The position numbers and the translations under genes were made by a program. The notes beneath the pieces are model-generated. The model made no database searches. It saw only the letters and a program-made list of their open reading frames with translations, and had not been told where the DNA came from. 64,000 nt of DNA. Source: Skermanella stibiiresistens SB22. Lineage in GTDB: Bacteria; Pseudomonadota; Alphaproteobacteria; Azospirillales; Azospirillaceae. This document shows positions 1-8,048 of the stretch, in pieces; the first letter of the stretch is position 1; each line of letters begins with the position of its first letter. The stretch covers positions 81,535 to 145,534 of the forward strand of contig NZ_AVFL01000018.1 of assembly GCF_000576635.1 (NCBI RefSeq), written 5' to 3'.

Positions 1-293
1 CGGTCGAACAGCAGGCTGAAGGCCGTCGTCTCCGCCGCGCGGAACAGCACCGCCATCAGAACGAGTCCCGGCAGGGCGAAGGACAGCAGCGCGTCGCCTT
101 CCGGGGTGCCGCGCTCCGGCCCCAGCGCGAAGACCAGGATGACGAAATAGACCAGCGTCTGGAACGCGGGCGCCAGGACGGTCTCCAGCGCCTCCTTCAG
201 GTAACGCTTCAGTTCACGGCGGAACAGCGTCCACGCGCCCATCCAGTGGACGCGCCCGATCTCGCGCGGCCTGGGTGGCAAGGGTCCGGACAT
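1..293 (-). CDS. ABC-2 type transporter permease (3' part outside window)
   Basis: Only the first 97 residues are in the window; the gene continues leftward past base 1. The start ATG is at 293. The N-terminus (MSGPLPPRPREIGRVHWMG) is clearly paralogous to that of the next permease (MSTHLPPLPRDIGTVNWVG), followed by the first membrane segment (FQTLVYFVILVFALG). It lies 7 bp downstream of that permease, so the two probably form one operon and supply both membrane subunits of one ABC-2 exporter. The ATPase subunit is not in the window and may lie further left. The substrate cannot be told from sequence. Confidence 0.85.
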   Translation of the reverse strand, partial: MSGPLPPRPREIGRVHWMGAWTLFRRELKRYLKEALETVLAPAFQTLVYFVILVFALGPERGTPEGDALLSFALPGLVLMAVLFRAAETTAFSLLFD

Positions 294-300
294 GGCGGCG

Positions 301-1104
301 TCATGCCTTCAGCTTGTAACCGGTCGACAGCATGCGCAGCAGCAGGGCCGCCAGCGCCGCGTTGATCGCCAGCATGACCACGACGCCGATCGCCAACGTG
401 CCGTCGGACTGACCGATGAAGCCATAGCGGAAGCCGTCGATCATGTAGAAGAACGGGTTGAAGTGGGCCAGCCACCAGAAGGTCGGTGGCAAGCGGTCCA
501 CCGAATAGAACGTGCCGGACAGGAAAGTCAGCGGCGTCACGACGAAGTTGGTGAAGGCGGCGATGTGGTCGAACTTCTCCGACCAGATGCCACCGATCAC
601 GCCGAGCAGGGCCAGCATCATCGACGCCATCAGACCATGGAACAGGATGAAGCCGGGCGAGTGGAAGCCCAGCGGCACGAAGAACCAGATCGCAGCGCCG
701 GTCACGACGCCAACCAGCAGGCCGCGGGTGACGCCGCCGCCGACGAAGCCGACCGCCAGTTCCAACGGCGACAGCGGCGGCATCAGCACGTCCACGATGT
801 TGCCCTGGACCTTGGAGATCACCATCGAGGACGAGGTGTTGGCGAAGGCGTTCTGCGCCATCGCCATGACGATCAGGCCCGGTCCCAGGAAGACCAGGAA
901 AGGCACGCTGCCGGCCATCCGCACCACGCCGCCCAGCGCCAGCGCGAACACCGCGTAGAACAGCAGCGTGGTGACGACCGGAGCCGCGATGGTCTGGGTA
1001 TAGACCTTGAGGAACCGATGCACCTCGCGCTGGTACAACGTCCAAAGCCCGACCCAATTGACGGTGCCGATGTCGCGCGGGAGTGGCGGGAGATGGGTGC
1101 TCAT
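301..1104 (-). CDS. ABC-2 type transporter permease
   Basis: 267-residue integral membrane subunit of an ABC-2 export system with about six hydrophobic segments and a short cytoplasmic N-terminus. I chose ATG 1104 because an AAGGG Shine-Dalgarno sits just upstream; an in-frame TTG at 1116 overlaps that site and is less likely. The conserved ABC-2 region (GPGLIVMAMAQNAFANTSSS, then a PLSPLE turn) is present. Length is normal for the family. The downstream paralogue starts 7 bp after the stop, which suggests a heteromeric permease. Export of drugs, polysaccharide or lipid-linked material is possible; the cargo is unknown. Confidence 0.88.
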   Translation of the reverse strand: MSTHLPPLPRDIGTVNWVGLWTLYQREVHRFLKVYTQTIAAPVVTTLLFYAVFALALGGVVRMAGSVPFLVFLGPGLIVMAMAQNAFANTSSSMVISKVQGNIVDVLMPPLSPLELAVGFVGGGVTRGLLVGVVTGAAIWFFVPLGFHSPGFILFHGLMASMMLALLGVIGGIWSEKFDHIAAFTNFVVTPLTFLSGTFYSVDRLPPTFWWLAHFNPFFYMIDGFRYGFIGQSDGTLAIGVVVMLAINAALAALLLRMLSTGYKLKA

Positions 1105-1158
1105 GATGCCCTTCAACTAAGTGCGCGCAGCCTATTGTGAAACCGGCGCATGGCACAA

Positions 1159-1203
1159 ATGCCGAGAGCGAATGGCTGATGGCCGGATCTGCGATCCAAG
1201 CCC
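1159..1203. repeat. Short dispersed intergenic repeat, copy 1
   Basis: About 45 bp that match positions 2320-2364 in the same orientation with roughly 80% identity. The shared core reads ATGCC(G/A)AGAGCGA followed by CTGATGGC and, further on, CGATCCAA. Both copies are intergenic and flank the terminase-like gene. It may be a genus-specific dispersed repeat, but only two copies were found here. Confidence 0.45.
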
Positions 1204-1233
1204 TCCAGCCGGGCCCTTCCGCCAGAAGAGGCG

Positions 1234-1953
1234 TCACGTCACCAGTTCGGCCGTGAGCTTCCTGAGCTGTGCTGGTGCCAGGTCGGCCATCCCGTCGCAC
1301 AGGTCGTCCAGCATGCCGGCCGGAAGATCCCTTATGAAATCCGGCGGAAGGCCGCTCCTGACCGCCTGTATCACGCGGGCCGGCGGCAAGGGGGCGGACG
1401 AGACCGCTTCGGGATCATCCTCAGAAACCGGCGGAAGGTCATCCTTGGTCACTACCTGGGCTTCGTCCGGCGACGGAGTTTCGTCCAATCCCGCCGGAAG
1501 ACCGTCCAGCCATTCGGCCGGATCGGCGGGCATGTCCTCGACATCGGCGTCGGGGGACGGACGGTCGTCATTGTAATGGTGGGCGATGCGCCGGTCCTGG
1601 ATGACGCCGATCAGTTTCAGGCGGAACTCGACCGCGCGCATGACCTGCATCGGCTTCTTCGCGTCGAGCGCGTCGCCGATGGCGATCTCCATGATCTCGG
1701 CGGCGTTGTCGAGTTCCGCCTTGTGGAAGGCCCGGTGCCGGACACGGAGCTGGTCGACGCGGAGCCGGACCGCCGCCTGACTCATCAGGAAATGGCCGCG
1801 CTGCTTGGCCCCCTTGGCCGAATACCCCGCCCGACGCGCCGCCTCCGCCGCGGACGTCCCCGCCGCGACGGCTTCGCAGAACAACTCCCGCCGGTTCACG
1901 AGCGGAGCGGTGGCGGACTTGGGACGCGTGCTGGCTGTGGCTGGGGCGGTCAT
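1234..1953 (-). CDS. Terminase small subunit-like HTH protein (orphan)
   Basis: 239 residues. Residues ~20-75 resemble the phage terminase small-subunit HTH (Terminase_2 type): RRELFCEAVAAGTSAAEAAR followed by RAGYSAKGAKQRG and a helix with MSQAAVRLRVDQLR. In phages this domain binds pac/cos DNA. The C-terminal ~100 residues are acidic and proline-rich with no recognised domain. No large terminase, portal, capsid or integrase gene is nearby, so it is either a prophage remnant or a domesticated DNA-binding protein. A TATA-like AT-rich stretch lies just upstream of the ATG at 1953. The fold assignment is fairly good; the function is open. Confidence 0.6.
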   Translation of the reverse strand: MTAPATASTRPKSATAPLVNRRELFCEAVAAGTSAAEAARRAGYSAKGAKQRGHFLMSQAAVRLRVDQLRVRHRAFHKAELDNAAEIMEIAIGDALDAKKPMQVMRAVEFRLKLIGVIQDRRIAHHYNDDRPSPDADVEDMPADPAEWLDGLPAGLDETPSPDEAQVVTKDDLPPVSEDDPEAVSSAPLPPARVIQAVRSGLPPDFIRDLPAGMLDDLCDGMADLAPAQLRKLTAELVT

Positions 1954-2129
1954 GGCGGGCCTTCGGTATTGGATTTCGGGCGCCGGATAATAATCCTAGA
2001 TAGCTTCCCTTAGTCAAGGGCTTTGATCGATTTATAGGAAAATTTAGCATTTATGTAGGGAGGGAGGGGAATCGGAATGGCCCCCGATCCACTCCGACCC
2101 CGTTTTTGTCCTGGATCCGTGATTCTTTT

Positions 2130-2253
2130 ACACGGATGAAGAGGATTCACAGGATGGACACGGATCTGGCGGAGTCGATCCCTGATCCGCCGCGATGATG
2201 GACAGACGAGTCGGACCAACCTTGCCCATCTTGTTGATCCTCTTCATCCGTGT
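2130..2253. repeat. Inverted-repeat element (MITE-like or palindromic)
   Basis: A perfect 17-bp inverted repeat (ACACGGATGAAGAGGAT at 2130-2146, its reverse complement at 2237-2253) encloses ~90 bp without a gene. Similarity extends inward for about ten more bases on each side. A smaller palindrome, ATCCGTG...CACGGAT, overlaps the left arm at 2114-2137. CACGGATG-type words are known from dispersed palindromic elements in other bacteria. No transposase is present and no target-site duplication was obvious. Confidence 0.6.
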
Positions 2254-2319
2254 TGAAAACAAAGGTCGAAATATCGCCTTCGGCACGGAGAAAATCACTT
2301 CGATTCATTTTGACCCCAG

Positions 2320-2364
2320 ATGCCAAGAGCGAGTGACTGATGGCTGGGCCACCGATCCAACCCA
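2320..2364. repeat. Short dispersed intergenic repeat, copy 2
   Basis: Second copy of the ~45-bp repeat at 1159-1203, same orientation, with about nine mismatches. It lies just right of the inverted-repeat element and upstream of the MNT gene. Confidence 0.45.
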
Positions 2365-2476
2365 AAAGCGAGGTTCGGGTAATCAAACCTAGGGCCGGCT
2401 AGCCGAACAATGGTTTTGCCAGTCGAACCAGCATGCGATACTTTTCCGGGAGCGTGCCACGATGATGGAGGCCAGC

Positions 2477-3178
2477 ATGACCCGCTCGTCCTCACAAAGT
2501 TCCCAGCGATATCCGCTGACTGAAATCTTCGGATCGGAAAGCAACGTCAGGATACTGCGGGAATTGGCACGCCATGGAGGGCAGCTTTCCGCTCCCGCTT
2601 TGGTTCTCCGCACCGGTCTCGCCAAGGCGAGCGTATGGGCTGGATTGGCATCGCTGGAGGAGGCGGGCATCGTCGCCGTCGCGGGTAGTGCCAGGACGCG
2701 GCTTTATGGCTTTGGCAAGAACCATCCGCTATGCGCCGCGATCGAAGCGGTTTTCGAGGCCGAGGAGAAGCGGTTCGAGACGATCTTCGCGGAGATCCGC
2801 AAGATCACGGACGGATTTCAGCCGAGACCACTGGCGGTTTGGCTGTATGGCAGCGTTGCCCGAGGCGAGGACAAGTCCACCAGCGATTTCGACATCGCCA
2901 TCGTGGTGGATGACATCGCCGCCTTCGATTTGCCGGCCTTGCGCGATGCTCTGGAGTCGGCTGGACAAGCGTTGCGCTTCACGCCATCCCTGATAGGGCT
3001 AGGCGCGAAGGAGATCACGCGATTGGTCGAAGAGCGTGATCCCTGGTGGGCCGGCATCAACCGCGAGGCCGTCGTCCTATCTGGTTTCCGCCCGGAGGAG
3101 TTGGCCCCGAAGCGACAGGCTCCGAAGCGACAAGCAAGGGTGTCAGCCACCGGGAAATCGGGACAGACCGCGGCATGA
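2477..3178 (+). CDS. MNT-type nucleotidyltransferase with N-terminal winged helix (antitoxin-like)
   Basis: 233 residues. Residues ~12-85 form a winged-helix DNA-binding region (SNVRILRELARHGGQLSAPA; TGLAKASVWAGLASLEEAGI). Residues ~115-150 carry the minimal nucleotidyltransferase signature VWLYGSVARGEDKSTSDFDI, with the GS and DxD metal-binding motif intact. ATG 2477 is chosen because GGAGG lies 5 bp upstream; an ATG at 2462 would leave this site inside the gene. The next gene starts 10 bp later and encodes a HEPN-like protein, the usual partner. In HEPN/MNT modules the MNT enzyme can AMPylate and silence the HEPN toxin. The fused winged helix suggests autoregulation, which is an inference. 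Confidence 0.8.
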   Translation: MTRSSSQSSQRYPLTEIFGSESNVRILRELARHGGQLSAPALVLRTGLAKASVWAGLASLEEAGIVAVAGSARTRLYGFGKNHPLCAAIEAVFEAEEKRFETIFAEIRKITDGFQPRPLAVWLYGSVARGEDKSTSDFDIAIVVDDIAAFDLPALRDALESAGQALRFTPSLIGLGAKEITRLVEERDPWWAGINREAVVLSGFRPEELAPKRQAPKRQARVSATGKSGQTAA

Positions 3179-3188
3179 TGGTGGCGGC

Positions 3189-3611
3189 ATGACTAAGAAA
3201 GGCCCCACCAAAGCCGTCGATCCGTCTTTCCTGGAAGGCCGCCTCCGAATTGCCCGAGCGTACCTGAAGGCCGCCAGAACCGAGGCGACGATGTCCGAGG
3301 AAGGCGACATCGGCAACCCCGCCATGTCACAAGTGGTGAACGCGGCGATCGCCTTCACGGACGCCCTCACGGCGAAATACGCCGGTGTCGCGAACCAGCA
3401 GGATCACGCCGCCGCAATCAGGGCTTTGCGGGATACCCTTGGTAACCGTTTGCCATCGGCGCAGGAAACCCGGCTACGCCGTATCCTTGGCGAAAAGGAT
3501 GAGATCCAGTACGGCACCCGGTTCAAAACCATCATGGACGCGGGACGGATGCTGGCCCAGTTGGAGGAATTCGCCCTCTGGGCCGAAGCGGAGTTGAAAC
3601 GGCCCCGCTAA
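3189..3611 (+). CDS. HEPN-like protein, putative toxin partner of the MNT gene
   Basis: 140-residue all-helical protein. The pattern fits short HEPN proteins: a helix with DPSFLEGRLRIARAYLKAA, a helix with AAIAFTDALTAKYAG followed by NQQDHAAAIRALRDTLG, and then RRILGEKDEIQYGTR. The canonical catalytic R-x4-6-H is not obvious; R...QYG stands where the HEPN motif usually lies, so RNase activity is uncertain. It follows the MNT gene by 10 bp and is probably co-transcribed. A protective or stress-response toxin-antitoxin pair is the best reading. A non-toxic scaffold role is the alternative. Confidence 0.65.
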   Translation: MTKKGPTKAVDPSFLEGRLRIARAYLKAARTEATMSEEGDIGNPAMSQVVNAAIAFTDALTAKYAGVANQQDHAAAIRALRDTLGNRLPSAQETRLRRILGEKDEIQYGTRFKTIMDAGRMLAQLEEFALWAEAELKRPR

Positions 3612-3679
3612 CGAACGATCCATTCGGGCCGCGGCGCCCGATCCTCCGGCGCCTCGATCCGCCAGACAAAGTGTCAACC

Positions 3680-5137
3680 TCACGCCCGCAGGCGGCGGAC
3701 GAACTCGCGGACTTGGCCGTCCAGGCTTTCGACCTCGGTCTTCAAGCCGTTGGCGTGGGTCATGACCCGCTCGGCCCCGTCGCCGGTGTCGTCGGCGGCG
3801 CGGCCGACGCCTTGGATGCCCTGGACGGCGGCGGCGACGCCGCAGGCGACTTGCTGGGCGGTGGAGGCGATCTCGCGGGTGGCGGCGCTTTGCTGCTCGA
3901 CGGCCGAGGCGATGGTCGAGGTCACCTCGTCGATGGACGACACCGCTCCGGTGATGCGGGCGATGGCGTCGACGGCGGCCTTGGTGGCGTTTTGGATCTC
4001 GCCGATGCGGGCGGTGATCTCGACGGTGGCGTTCTCGGTCTGGCCGGCCAAGCCCTTGACCTCCGCCGCGACGATGGCGAAACCCCGCCCCGCCTCGCCG
4101 GCGCGGGCGGCCTCTATGGTGGCGTTGAGGGCCAGCAGGTTGGTCTGCGACGCGATGGCCTGGATCAGTTGGACGACATCGCCTACTTGGTCGGCACCCT
4201 TGGACAGCGCGCCGACCGAAATGGCGACCGCGCGCGCCTGCTGGCTGGCGTCGTCGGTCATGCGGGACGCGTTGGAGATCTGGCGGCTGATCTCGCCGAT
4301 CGAGGCCGTCAACTCGTCGCTGGCGGTGGCGACGCTCTGGACCCCACTCGAAACCTCGGCCGCCGAAATGGCGGAAGCGCCGGCGTCGGACCGGGTGGCG
4401 TCGGCGGTCCGGGCCAGCGCCTCCGCCTCGCGGCGGACCTGCTCCGACACGCCGCGCAAGCCTGCCGACACGGTCCCGACCCCCTGTTCGAAGTCGGCGG
4501 CGAGCGCCATCATGTCGTCATGCCGCCGCCTTTCGGCGGTCCGTCTCTCCTCCTCGCGCGCGGCGGCGAGCCTCTCGTTCTCCGCCTGGGCGAGCGTGAC
4601 CTCGGTGAGCGCCATTTCCGATGCCAGCAAGGCCTGCCCCAGCCGGATCACCATCCAAGTCAGCAGGCCGGTCTCCAGCACAACGATCACGGCATGCAGG
4701 ACGACCCGCCAGATATCACCACCACCGGGGAACACGGCGGCCGGCAGCGCGAAGTTGAGGAACAGGTGATGCGCGGCGGTCGCCCCGGCGCCGAACAGGA
4801 TGGTGACCGGACAGGCGAACGCCGCCAGCATCGCCAGGGCCGCGAAGTAATACATATGCATGTCGATCTGCCACGCCGTGTCCCGCATCTCGTAGACCAA
4901 CGCGGAAACCGCCATGACATAGGCGACCGCGATCGTGGTCCGGGCCGGCAGACCGGCTGGGTCGCGCCAGACGGCGAAGGTGGCGCACGAGGCCGCGAAA
5001 CCGGCGATCAACGCCGCTTCCAACGCGCCTTCGCCCGGGATCGCCCAGGACAAACCGACGATCAGCGGAATGTGGAGCCACAGCATGCAGATGGAGAACA
5101 GCGCCATGTTACGGCGCTGAAGAATCAAGGCGGTCAT
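3680..5137 (-). CDS. Methyl-accepting chemotaxis protein with six-helix membrane sensor
   Basis: 485 residues. Residues ~1-185 contain about six hydrophobic segments with little periplasmic loop and no HAMP domain. Histidines lie in or near the membrane: [17 protein letters not shown] and [10 protein letters not shown] coiled linker follows, then a full MCP signalling domain (~230-440) with the conserved hairpin tip ([16 protein letters not shown]). The ATG at 5137 overlaps the stop of the upstream small membrane protein (ATGA), so they are translationally coupled. The longer reading frame to 5536 is rejected because it runs through that gene. The signal sensed is unknown; clustered membrane histidines could bind heme or metal, which is an inference. 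Confidence 0.88.
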   Translation of the reverse strand: MTALILQRRNMALFSICMLWLHIPLIVGLSWAIPGEGALEAALIAGFAASCATFAVWRDPAGLPARTTIAVAYVMAVSALVYEMRDTAWQIDMHMYYFAALAMLAAFACPVTILFGAGATAAHHLFLNFALPAAVFPGGGDIWRVVLHAVIVVLETGLLTWMVIRLGQALLASEMALTEVTLAQAENERLAAAREEERRTAERRRHDDMMALAADFEQGVGTVSAGLRGVSEQVRREAEALARTADATRSDAGASAISAAEVSSGVQSVATASDELTASIGEISRQISNASRMTDDASQQARAVAISVGALSKGADQVGDVVQLIQAIASQTNLLALNATIEAARAGEAGRGFAIVAAEVKGLAGQTENATVEITARIGEIQNATKAAVDAIARITGAVSSIDEVTSTIASAVEQQSAATREIASTAQQVACGVAAAVQGIQGVGRAADDTGDGAERVMTHANGLKTEVESLDGQVREFVRRLRA

Positions 5138-5454
5138 TTCGCGGAGCTTTCCGAGGATTGAGGCTGGCACCCGGACATTGCGCGCGCGTCCAGGAGCAGA
5201 TAAGCATCGTCGGGACGCCGGGCTTCGGCCGCGGTGTCTGGACGCGCGATGACGAGGAAGGGGCGAGGCGACGCGACCGGCAGCCAGCCAGCCTTGATGA
5301 CCCGCGAAACGGCCTCGGTGGCGGCGGTGCCGGGACCGAACACGACCATCACGGAATGCCCCGCCTTGGGCGACAACGTCACGGCACCACCGACGACCAA
5401 GCCGCCAGCGAGAAGAGCCGCGGCGGGGAGCAGATCCAAGGTGCGGCGATCCAT
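5134..5454 (-). CDS. Small single-span protein coupled to the chemoreceptor
   Basis: 106 residues: a short basic N-terminus, one hydrophobic segment ([18 protein letters not shown]), then ~75 residues probably outside the membrane, ending in [14 protein letters not shown] with a lone Cys. The stop codon overlaps the ATG of the MCP gene by 4 bp (ATGA). I use ATG 5454, which lacks a clear ribosome site. A TTG at 5505 preceded by AGGA is an alternative and would add 17 residues. No named domain is recognised. Context suggests a periplasmic input or stability partner for the receptor, which is an inference. Confidence 0.65.
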   Translation of the reverse strand: MDRRTLDLLPAAALLAGGLVVGGAVTLSPKAGHSVMVVFGPGTAATEAVSRVIKAGWLPVASPRPFLVIARPDTAAEARRPDDAYLLLDARAMSGCQPQSSESSAK

Positions 5455-5609
5455 GACGAAGCGATCCCAAGATTTCGGGGAACACCCAAAAGGTGACCCA
5501 CTCAAGATCCTGTTTTCCTCTCTTTATTGACACCACATTTTAGACATATGCCGGACGGATGCTTCTTTTCGGGTATGGCCTACGATCACTCTGTGAAGGA
5601 GCACCAACC

Positions 5610-6260
5610 ATGGCTTTCCCTTCTCGATCCTCCCGAGCGCGGCCCCCCCGTCCGGATCGCCTTGATTCCAATCAGTCTGGTCCTGATCGCAAAGGTCCCG
5701 ATCGGCCAAGGCCCGACCGCAAGGTTCAGAAGCCCGTCACGGCGCAGTATCTCGAGAACGCCGCGCTGTATTATCTCCAGCGGTTCGCCAGTTCGTCGTC
5801 CAACCTGCGCCGGGTGCTGATGGGCAAGGTGGAGCGCTCCGCCCGCGCGCATGGGACCGACCGGGCCGAGGGTGCCGCCATGATCGAGGCGCTGATCGAG
5901 CGTTACGAGCGGAGCGGGTTGCTCGACGACAAGGCCTATGCCGAGGCGAAGGCTTCCAGCCTGCACCGCCGCGGCACCTCGACGCGGGCGATCCGGGAAA
6001 AGCTGAACATGAAGGGCGTCGGTGGCGACGAGATCGCCGCGGCGCTGGAGACCGTGGACGAGGAGACTCCCGGCGACACGGAGGTGGCGGCGGCCGTGGC
6101 GCTGGCCCGGCGGCGGCGGCTGGGGCCGTTTCGAATGTCCGCGCGCGCGGAACATCGGGACAAGGACCTGGCGGCGCTGGGCCGCGCCGGCTTCGGCTAT
6201 CAGATCGCGCGGCGGGTGGTGGACGCGGAGGATATTGATACGATCCAGGATGAGGACTGA
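5610..6260 (+). CDS. recX: RecX family regulatory protein
   Basis: 216 residues. After a proline/arginine-rich, low-complexity N-terminus of ~45 residues, the rest matches RecX repeats of three-helix units (ALYYLQRFASSSSNLRRVLM; LIERYERSGLLDDKAYAEA; RRGTSTRAIREKLNMKGV; AALGRAGFGYQIARRVVD). RecX binds RecA filaments and limits strand exchange. ATG 5610 has AAGGAG about 7 bp upstream. recA is not adjacent. The Pro/Arg extension is longer than in enteric RecX and looks disordered. Confidence 0.88.
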   Translation: MAFPSRSSRARPPRPDRLDSNQSGPDRKGPDRPRPDRKVQKPVTAQYLENAALYYLQRFASSSSNLRRVLMGKVERSARAHGTDRAEGAAMIEALIERYERSGLLDDKAYAEAKASSLHRRGTSTRAIREKLNMKGVGGDEIAAALETVDEETPGDTEVAAAVALARRRRLGPFRMSARAEHRDKDLAALGRAGFGYQIARRVVDAEDIDTIQDED

Positions 6261-6402
6261 ACGATTAAATACTTTTAGAATAATTTTATTATTGCGCGGC
6301 AACCCGGAAGAACTATACGTGGTTCGAGGCTATCGGTTTCCGATGGGTTGGGCCGGATCGTCCGGCACGCGGCGGAGCCGCTGACAGGGAGCCGTCGACA
6401 CG

Positions 6403-7473
6403 ATGCTCAGTCCCCGCGATGGCGGCGTCACCATCGACATCCCTCCGGACGTCCGCGTGGTGGTGGCGGAGGATGATCGCGGCACCCGGATGGTGCTGCG
6501 CGGTCTGCTTCGCTCCCTTGGCATCCAGGAGTTCGCCGAATGCGCCAACGGGGCGGAGGCTTTCATCCAGATCCAGCGGTCGGCTCCCGATGTCCTGATC
6601 TCGGACTGGGAGATGCCGGAGGTGTCCGGCATCGCGTTGACCAAGCTGGTGCGCAACCACCCCGACAGCCCCAACCCGCTGATGCCGGTCATCATGCTGA
6701 CCAGCCACAGCAACCATCAGTTGGTGGAGCGGGCGCGCGACGCCGGAGTGACCGCGTTCCTGGCAAAGCCGGTCTCCAGGAAGGCGTTGGCCGCGCGACT
6801 GGAGTCGGCGATCCAGCGGTCCCGCTGCTATGTGCTGACCCGCAGGTTCTTCGGCCCGGACAGGCGCCGCGCCCAGGCCGCGCCCGGTGGAAGCGCCATC
6901 AAGGGGCTGTCGGCCGCGGGTGTTCCCCAAGGCTACGCGCCGAAGCCGGCGGGCGGACGGGACGAAGGCCGGGGCCAACCGCCCAGTCATGACCTGGAGC
7001 TGGATGCCGACGCCTTCATGATCGACCCGGCGCCGCTGGCCGCCGCCTCCGGCATGCCACCCGGTCTGGTTCGGCCCTCGGCGCTGTCCAGGAAAGTCCT
7101 GGCCCGCGTCAGGGCCAAGCGGATCGAGCTGATATCATCCGACCGCAGCCGGCTGGAGGTCATCCGGGAAGGCCTGCTGGGGAGCGACAACCCGGAGCGT
7201 CTCGCCGGGCTGCTGATCGACACGGTCGACCAGATCCGGCAGAGCGTCGGCCTTAGCCATCCGCTGGTGCAGCGCGTCTGGGGTTCGCTGTCGGCGGTCC
7301 GCGATCGGATGGAACCGACGGAGACCAAGGCGCTGGACATCCTGCACCTGCACGCCCACACGATCGAGCGCCTGCTGGACCTCGCCAGTCAGCCGGACCG
7401 CAGGCTGGCGGAAACCACCGTCGCCGAACTGGAGGCGGCGGTGGCCAAGGTGCTGCCCGGACGGCGGGCGTGA
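6403..7473 (+). CDS. Response regulator with receiver domain and uncharacterised helical C-terminus
   Basis: 356 residues. Residues ~15-140 are a CheY-like receiver: acidic pair in VVVAEDDRGTR, phospho-acceptor Asp in LISDWEMPEVSG, switch Thr in IMLTSH and conserved Lys in FLAKPVS. Residues ~145-200 are a low-complexity linker. Residues ~215-355 are mostly helical and match no output domain I know; no HTH, GGDEF or EAL motif is visible. No kinase is adjacent. It may act by protein-protein contact, for example in chemotaxis or a phosphorelay. Confidence 0.82.
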   Translation: MLSPRDGGVTIDIPPDVRVVVAEDDRGTRMVLRGLLRSLGIQEFAECANGAEAFIQIQRSAPDVLISDWEMPEVSGIALTKLVRNHPDSPNPLMPVIMLTSHSNHQLVERARDAGVTAFLAKPVSRKALAARLESAIQRSRCYVLTRRFFGPDRRRAQAAPGGSAIKGLSAAGVPQGYAPKPAGGRDEGRGQPPSHDLELDADAFMIDPAPLAAASGMPPGLVRPSALSRKVLARVRAKRIELISSDRSRLEVIREGLLGSDNPERLAGLLIDTVDQIRQSVGLSHPLVQRVWGSLSAVRDRMEPTETKALDILHLHAHTIERLLDLASQPDRRLAETTVAELEAAVAKVLPGRRA

Positions 7474-7494
7474 TGCCGGGCGCTGGCCGAACGC

Positions 7495-7773
7495 TCACGC
7501 CGCGCGGCGTTCGACGCCGCCGGGATGCCGGGCTTGGAACCGGTGATAGGTCTCCAGCGTCGGGACGGCGCGCTTGAGCTCGCCGCCGCGCATCAGCCGT
7601 GTGAGGTTGTCGCGCATCATCTGGCGGATCGCCGTCGGTCCCCACGGACGTTCCAGGAAGCTGTGGCCCTTGGTCAAGGCGACCATGAAGCCCAGCCGCT
7701 CATGACAGCAGATTTCATCGATCTCTTCGGGTAGCAGGTCGCTGAATGCGATACAATCGGCGAGCGTCAGCAT
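7495..7773 (-). CDS. Small conserved hypothetical protein
   Basis: 92 residues, soluble, starting MLTLADCIAFSDLLPEEIDE and predicted helical, with two adjacent cysteines in EICCHERLG. It resembles a small-protein family I recall from alphaproteobacteria that has no assigned role. The gene is convergent with the response regulator (22 bp between the two stops). Codon use is like the neighbours, so it is probably a real gene. Confidence 0.6.
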   Translation of the reverse strand: MLTLADCIAFSDLLPEEIDEICCHERLGFMVALTKGHSFLERPWGPTAIRQMMRDNLTRLMRGGELKRAVPTLETYHRFQARHPGGVERRAA

Positions 7774-8048
7774 TGTCGCCTCCCATGGTTTCGCGGGAGA
7801 GGCGGTCGATCGGCGTGGCGGCTTTCGTCAAGGTCGGTCAACCGCGAACGGTCCCTTGGAGTCATTCCCCTGGATGGCCGTCTCCCACGACGGTTTCAGG
7901 GTCACGATCACGCGTCAGGCGGTCCATGTTCTTGGTTGAATTGTCCGGCCTTGCTGCCGGCGCCACCTTACCCGCGAAGTAGACGCCCAAATGGCTGGGA
8001 CACTCCAGACCCGACATCGTCTTGCGTCAACCTGCCGCGGCCACTCCC

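Larger units (their letters stand above)
1954..2476. other. 523-bp gene-free interval
   Basis: This stretch between the terminase-like gene and the MNT gene contains the inverted-repeat element at 2130-2253 and a short repeat copy at 2320-2364. The left end (2000-2050) is AT-rich and may hold the promoter of the leftward terminase-like gene. Apart from these I see no coding sequence with convincing codon bias. Confidence 0.6.

Noticed and set aside
3680..5536. Extension of the chemoreceptor to 618 residues
   Set aside because: The extra N-terminus reads through the small membrane-protein gene in another frame and is basic and low in hydrophobicity. The ATGA overlap at 5134-5137 marks the true start.
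7746..7982. 78-codon plus-strand frame
   Set aside because: It begins inside the opposite-strand small gene, is rich in Arg/Ser/Pro as expected for an out-of-frame GC-rich reading, and has no ribosome site or family match.
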